Source of the DNA: a virus
DNA: 64,000 nt
Direction: 5' to 3' (one strand)
IMG/VR virus record: IMGVR_UViG_3300008110_000042
Coordinates: 1-64,000 of that record
Shown here: in pieces, positions 60,749 through 64,000 of the stretch
Layout of the letters: each line of letters starts with the position of its first letter
How positions within the stretch are numbered: the stretch's first letter is position 1
The notes under the pieces: model-generated
Database searches by the model: none
What the model saw: the letters and a program-made list of their open reading frames with translations, nothing else
What the model was told of the DNA's origin: nothing
Program-made: the position numbers and the translations under genes

Positions 60749-61066
60749 TTACCTCACCGAGTGAGTAAAGTCATCGTGAAACTCAATATCAGCACTTACT
60801 TTAATAATGCGAACAATCTTAAGAAGTAGTGCGCGTGGCATGCTGAATGAAACAACAGGCTCCTCATTAATACCGCGCAAACCACCACGATCTTCTGGAG
60901 TTTCGTTAATAACAAAGTGAGCACTATCTGAATTCTTATCAAACTCAATCTTCATATAATGATTCTTTGATGGTACAATATCTCCACCAACAATAATCAT
61001 TGGACCAGTACCAACTGGGAAGTTCATCTGCAACCACTCATCACTAAGAACATTATCATTAAACAT
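60749..61066 (-). CDS. Hypothetical protein
   Basis: ATG 61066, overlapping the upstream stop (TAATG), gives 105 residues; the codon at 61090 is less likely. It is beta-rich with a VGGDIVPSKNHYMKIEFDK segment and a helical SMPRALLLKIVRIIK end. By position it may assist replication, for example as a single-strand-binding or accessory protein; no family seen. Confidence 0.63.
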   Translation of the reverse strand: MFNDNVLSDEWLQMNFPVGTGPMIIVGGDIVPSKNHYMKIEFDKNSDSAHFVINETPEDRGGLRGINEEPVVSFSMPRALLLKIVRIIKVSADIEFHDDFTHSVR

Positions 61067-61290
61067 TATTCGTCTTTGCCTTTTCCCCAACCTAATTCGA
61101 TTGGATAAGAGTTTGTGTAGGATTTAAAAGCAGCTGCAATATTATTCTTTAAATCGTCACGCTGCTCAACCAGTTTATTATACTTTGCTTGAGTTGAAGT
61201 ACCATCTGTTTCAATACGACCAACCTTATAACTAAGTGCCGCAAGATCATAGACCATCTCTTCAAGTTCGCTTAGTGTCTTTGTCTTCAT
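61066..61290 (-). CDS. Hypothetical coiled-coil protein (74 aa)
   Basis: A short helical protein from ATG 61290 with a LVEQRDDLKNNIAAAFK coil and a Gly/Lys-rich end. It starts inside the preceding gene. No family recognised. Confidence 0.6.
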   Translation of the reverse strand: MKTKTLSELEEMVYDLAALSYKVGRIETDGTSTQAKYNKLVEQRDDLKNNIAAAFKSYTNSYPIELGWGKGKDE

Positions 61291-61420
61291 TGTCTTTTAG
61301 TTTCTTTAAAGCTTTGTCGAATTTTTTGTTGATACGATCAAGAGATCTAAAGATGGCATCATAGTTTTCTTCGTATTTCTTACGATCAACTGGACGATAT
61401 TTACTTCCTTTGCCGTTCAT
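61262..61420 (-). CDS. Short basic protein, MNGKGSKYRPVD type (52 aa)
   Basis: ATG 61420 to TGA 61262. The beginning MNGKGSKYRPVDRKKYEENY with FDKALKK later is shared by short phage proteins I recognise, function unknown. It overlaps its neighbours in ATGA and a 29-base overlap. Confidence 0.6.
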   Translation of the reverse strand: MNGKGSKYRPVDRKKYEENYDAIFRSLDRINKKFDKALKKLKDNEDKDTKRT

Positions 61421-61593
61421 ATTTTTTTATCCTTTGTAATTAAATAACCCCATCCTCTGGCCTTGGCTGCAGCAGTAACCGACAGCTTACCATGAATGGC
61501 ATCATATGCAATCAATTCCCTACGGGCTTGGTCTCTTTCGTGGGTAACCAACTCTAACTCTTGAACGGCCTGAGATAGAGGATCATCGCTCAC
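61417..61593 (-). CDS. Short hypothetical protein, GTG start (58 aa)
   Basis: GTG 61593 in a GTGA overlap with the preceding stop; stop TGA 61417. The middle is helical (QELELVTHERDQARRELIAY); the C-terminal half, with AAAKARGWGYLI, resembles a small helix-turn-helix. No family recognised. Confidence 0.52.
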   Translation of the reverse strand: MSDDPLSQAVQELELVTHERDQARRELIAYDAIHGKLSVTAAAKARGWGYLITKDKKI

Positions 61594-61850
61594 TGTAGAC
61601 CAAGCTCCTCATCTAGTTCTACAAGCCGATCCATAGCCTGCTGTGGTTCAAAGGCCTTCTTACAATCCTTCTCGGTAATACCAAGCAGCAGGAAGAAAGC
61701 ACTTAGTGACATTGACTCGCCTTCGATATGTACAAAGTGATCATACCAACCATTGATATCCAGTCGATTAGCAGAGGGAGTCCAAGTAATCTCAACACCA
61801 GCACTAGGATCATACTTCTTATTACGGGGTAATGTTAGGGTCTTAGGCAT
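61590..61850 (-). CDS. Hypothetical protein
   Basis: ATG 61850, inside the end of the previous gene, gives 86 residues; longer in-frame starts would run through that gene. Beta-like start with VEITWTPSANRLDI, then a helical end with a GITEKDCKKAFEP segment. No family recognised. Confidence 0.58.
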   Translation of the reverse strand: MPKTLTLPRNKKYDPSAGVEITWTPSANRLDINGWYDHFVHIEGESMSLSAFFLLLGITEKDCKKAFEPQQAMDRLVELDEELGLQ

Positions 61851-62109
61851 TGCCGTCCTCCATAAAGAAGTTTTTCTCATTAATTTCCTCAGACCGCTTA
61901 TCAAGTTCCTCTTGCAACTTCTTGCCAGCATCGGACTGCTTCCACGCTTCGATGACAGGATGGTTGCAAGAGCAGACAAGAGCCTCTTCGGTGTTCGGGC
62001 CTACAAGCAAGCCGTCCCATTCAACACACCAATGCCAACCCTGATCCCACTCTTCGGGGGTGAGATCCTGTCCTGTGCTGTTGAGTTCAATGTAGCGTTC
62101 ACGATTCAT
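61843..62109 (-). CDS. Hypothetical protein with CSC motif
   Basis: This is 88 residues, with AGGAAGACTTA before ATG 62109. The first half has EEWDQGWHWCVEWDG and ALVCSCNH; the second half is a charged helix. The start of the chain (RYIELNSTGQ.LTPEEWDQGWHW) resembles small phage proteins of unknown role. Confidence 0.62.
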   Translation of the reverse strand: MNRERYIELNSTGQDLTPEEWDQGWHWCVEWDGLLVGPNTEEALVCSCNHPVIEAWKQSDAGKKLQEELDKRSEEINEKNFFMEDGNA

Positions 62110-62428
62110 TTAAGTCTTCCTTCGGTATGTTATAGTAACTCATGTATGGAGAAAAGTCAATATTGTTTTTCTTGAGTGTTTCTTCAAGATGCACTATATG
62201 CATCGACATCCGAAATACAAACTCACGAATTTCTTCCTCTTTCCACTTGTCCCGAATCCTATCTGCCGCATCCAAAATTACATCACTCATACGAGGGGAA
62301 CAATTGCGCTGCTCATGCCGTTCGTAGATCATCTTATCTATAATTTCAGGCTGACCAATGCCTCGCTTGATCTTGTAGTATTCATCAAGGAACGGATCAT
62401 TGGTCACATTGTCGTAGTCATCAGTCAT
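62099..62428 (-). CDS. Hypothetical protein
   Basis: ATG 62428 has a strong AGGAGG site and an eight-base overlap with the preceding stop, giving 109 residues. It is helical and charged, with a DAADRIRDKWKEEEIREFVFRM segment. No family recognised. Confidence 0.6.
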   Translation of the reverse strand: MTDDYDNVTNDPFLDEYYKIKRGIGQPEIIDKMIYERHEQRNCSPRMSDVILDAADRIRDKWKEEEIREFVFRMSMHIVHLEETLKKNNIDFSPYMSYYNIPKEDLNES

Positions 62429-62651
62429 TACCGTGCCTCCTAAAGTATCCAAGCAATCCACCGTGATCCCAAGACTCTTGGCGTAGTTCATCAGCTTCTC
62501 GTATAGCTTCATCACGCTCCTTGCGGAGTTCCTTTATATACGCGACCACCTGATTAAAGACATCCTCAGTCACACTGAATTGCATGAACCGAGACTTGTA
62601 TGCCAAGAAGCGATCAAGAATATCCACACCGTTTGAATCTATATCAGGCAT
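62421..62651 (-). CDS. Hypothetical helical protein
   Basis: This is 76 residues, predicted helical with a coiled coil at about 38-62 (KELRKERDEAIREADELRQ). It overlaps the previous gene by eight bases. No family recognised. Confidence 0.6.
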   Translation of the reverse strand: MPDIDSNGVDILDRFLAYKSRFMQFSVTEDVFNQVVAYIKELRKERDEAIREADELRQESWDHGGLLGYFRRHGND

Positions 62652-63135
62652 GCTTATCTCCTAGGATTTTTCTAAGTGCTTCTTCTTCTTGGAGCCAATC
62701 AAGATAGGCTTCATCGTTATTATTCTGAAAACAATCAAGCAACTCTGTCTTTGTTCTACGCCCAAACCACGCCTCTTCAGGCACATTGGGTTTATCATTA
62801 CTGCCCTCTAACTGATAGACATAAGCCATATCAATATGATAGTCCTGATAAACCTTTACTGTATAGCGGTCTTTAAAATTAGCGGGATTGATTTCAATCT
62901 TCTTATAAGGGACAAAGAACTGGCGTACTGCTTTCTTCATTACATAACGAACCCATTTAATATCTTCAAACGGTAGTGGGCTGCTATCAGTATACCAGTT
63001 ACCAATACTGTAGGCTTGTTCGTCTACTGCTTTGTATTCTGGACACATACAAAGCTTATATGGAATCGTCTGTCCATCCTTGGGACCACCGTTGAATACA
63101 ACAATCTGTGGCTGTTCAGATATTTTGTTCAGCAT
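62644..63135 (-). CDS. Hypothetical protein
   Basis: This is 163 residues. The first half has FNGGPKDGQTIPYKLC, a phrase common in small proteins from phage and bacterial genomes, then beta strands; the second half is mixed and ends in a Glu/Leu-rich helix. No specific function is visible. It overlaps the deaminase gene by seven bases. Confidence 0.62.
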   Translation of the reverse strand: MLNKISEQPQIVVFNGGPKDGQTIPYKLCMCPEYKAVDEQAYSIGNWYTDSSPLPFEDIKWVRYVMKKAVRQFFVPYKKIEINPANFKDRYTVKVYQDYHIDMAYVYQLEGSNDKPNVPEEAWFGRRTKTELLDCFQNNNDEAYLDWLQEEEALRKILGDKHA

Positions 63136-63479
63136 ATAATCTTACCTTCCTCGTTAGAGTAAACGATTCGATCAAACACATGGGAACACCAAGGCATACA
63201 GAACTTGCACGGCCTAGCCATTCCTAATCTACCTGTCTTACTAAATCTAAAGTTATAAAGAACCATCTTATCATGTGGTGTCTTTATCTTTCGGAAGGCA
63301 TCCAACTCAGAATGAAGATATGGATACATGTACCCATACTCAGCAGTCTTAGGATGAGTCTTCCAATTGTTAGTACCCAGAGCAAGCAGCCTATTCTTTC
63401 TAACGATCAACGATATATGCGCCCTGTCTCTATCGACAGTCGATGCAATATGTTTAGCTAGATCAATCCACTGTTCCAT
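63129..63479 (-). CDS. Zinc-dependent deaminase, cytidine/dCMP deaminase-like
   Basis: I start at ATG 63479, giving 116 residues; the frame extends upstream but only through the ThyX gene. The zinc site is clear: His56-Ser-Glu58 and Pro-Cys91-x-x-Cys94, the HxE...PCxxC pattern of the cytidine deaminase fold. It may turn dCMP to dUMP for ThyX. It is shorter than typical dCMP deaminases (about 150 or more), so another substrate is possible. It overlaps thyX by 17 bases. Confidence 0.78.
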   Translation of the reverse strand: MEQWIDLAKHIASTVDRDRAHISLIVRKNRLLALGTNNWKTHPKTAEYGYMYPYLHSELDAFRKIKTPHDKMVLYNFRFSKTGRLGMARPCKFCMPWCSHVFDRIVYSNEEGKIIC

Positions 63480-64000
63480 TAAGAGCCTTCCAAGACATTG
63501 GGAACGCCTGAGCACATGCATCATCAAGACACATGGCAACCTGTCGGCATTCGTTCTGAGCATGGGCATCAAGCCGTAGCTGGCACACACGGGCAAAGCC
63601 GTACAGAGAACCCGTCCAGTACCACTCAGTCATCATAGACTGAGGAAGCACGGCACGGGCTTGCTCCGGGCATACACCGTTGGCAAGCATGAGGCTATAG
63701 GTCAACATACAATAACGCATGGCATCTTCAAAGATATCTTGAGACTCCAAAGGATCATCGACTAGATCATCCATAGATCCCTGCTTCTTGTTTTCAGCCT
63801 TCTTTCTCCAGTTACCATCTGGACTCCAGAAGGTTGGATCATAGTCAACATAGCGGCGGCTTACTTCATTCCAAGCAAACCCGACCTGATGCTTCTGCAA
63901 CTGTCGGGCAACAAAGATAGGAGCCTTGATTCTAAATTGTAGAGTACAATGAGCGAAAGGACTCCAGTGATTATGCTTTGCCAAGTACTTGATAAGCTTA
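63463..64000 (-). CDS. thyX: Flavin-dependent thymidylate synthase, 5' end outside window
   Basis: The open frame runs off the right edge and is at least 179 residues; Lys-Leu-Ile-Lys-Tyr-Leu just before HNHWSPF looks like normal ThyX sequence, so the TTG at 63984 is not the start. The signature segment is RQLQKHQVGFAWNEVSRRY, where the usual RHR is replaced by a KHQ-type variant that some phage ThyX also show; the C-terminal part has the RLDAHAQNECRQVA substrate-binding region. It makes dTMP from dUMP using FAD and methylene-tetrahydrofolate. It works with the deaminase and dUTPase. Confidence 0.93.
   Translation of the reverse strand, partial: KLIKYLAKHNHWSPFAHCTLQFRIKAPIFVARQLQKHQVGFAWNEVSRRYVDYDPTFWSPDGNWRKKAENKKQGSMDDLVDDPLESQDIFEDAMRYCMLTYSLMLANGVCPEQARAVLPQSMMTEWYWTGSLYGFARVCQLRLDAHAQNECRQVAMCLDDACAQAFPMSWKALNGTVD

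Overview
The window looks like most of the genome of a tailed phage with a short, non-contractile tail, built on the T7 plan (autographivirus-like). All recognisable protein and tRNA genes read on the minus strand, so the order below runs from high to low coordinates. The evidence is a single-subunit T7-type RNA polymerase, a gp4-type primase-helicase, a family A DNA polymerase, a gp6-type exonuclease, and the portal, scaffold, capsid, tail-tube A, tail-tube B, internal virion protein, fibre and terminase genes. Most of the DNA is moderately AT-rich. A vitamin B12-type ribonucleotide reductase, ThyX and tiny basic Cys-containing proteins are common in aquatic phages. The host cannot be named from this sequence.

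Replication and nucleotide block (64000 to about 52650): ThyX (5' end outside the window), a zinc deaminase, small unknown genes, primase-helicase, DNA polymerase, a DUF4406 protein, a papain-like candidate, a deoxynucleotide kinase, exonuclease, dUTPase and class II ribonucleotide reductase. Virion block (52655 to 13223): portal, a cascade of tiny basic proteins, a lectin-like protein, scaffold, capsid, a strong terminator, tail-tube proteins, fibre, a probable lysis group, terminase small and large subunits, a sulfotransferase-like protein, and internal virion proteins ending in a 4,154-residue polyvalent protein closed by a strong terminator.

From 13222 to 12128 there is about 1.1 kb of hairpin-rich, partly GC-rich DNA without genes. 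It lies between the last late gene and the first early genes, so the physical genome ends probably lie there and the contig is circularly permuted. The early block (12127 to 1) holds about 30 small, mostly unknown genes, a kinase-like protein, four tRNAs, a DUF932 protein and the RNA polymerase. A second non-coding stretch (10858-11442) carries three copies of a hairpin.

The genes suggest one programme. Early genes and the phage RNA polymerase are made first, then the replication and nucleotide-supply genes, then the virion genes. A 23-base element occurs three times on the coding strand: at the start of the early block, inside an early gene upstream of the polymerase, and just before dut/nrdJ and the virion genes. 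It is the best candidate for the phage RNA polymerase promoter. The RNA hairpins in the early leaders, and the terminators after the capsid, small terminase and last virion genes, would shape expression further. No integrase, repressor or CRISPR array was seen, which fits a lytic phage.
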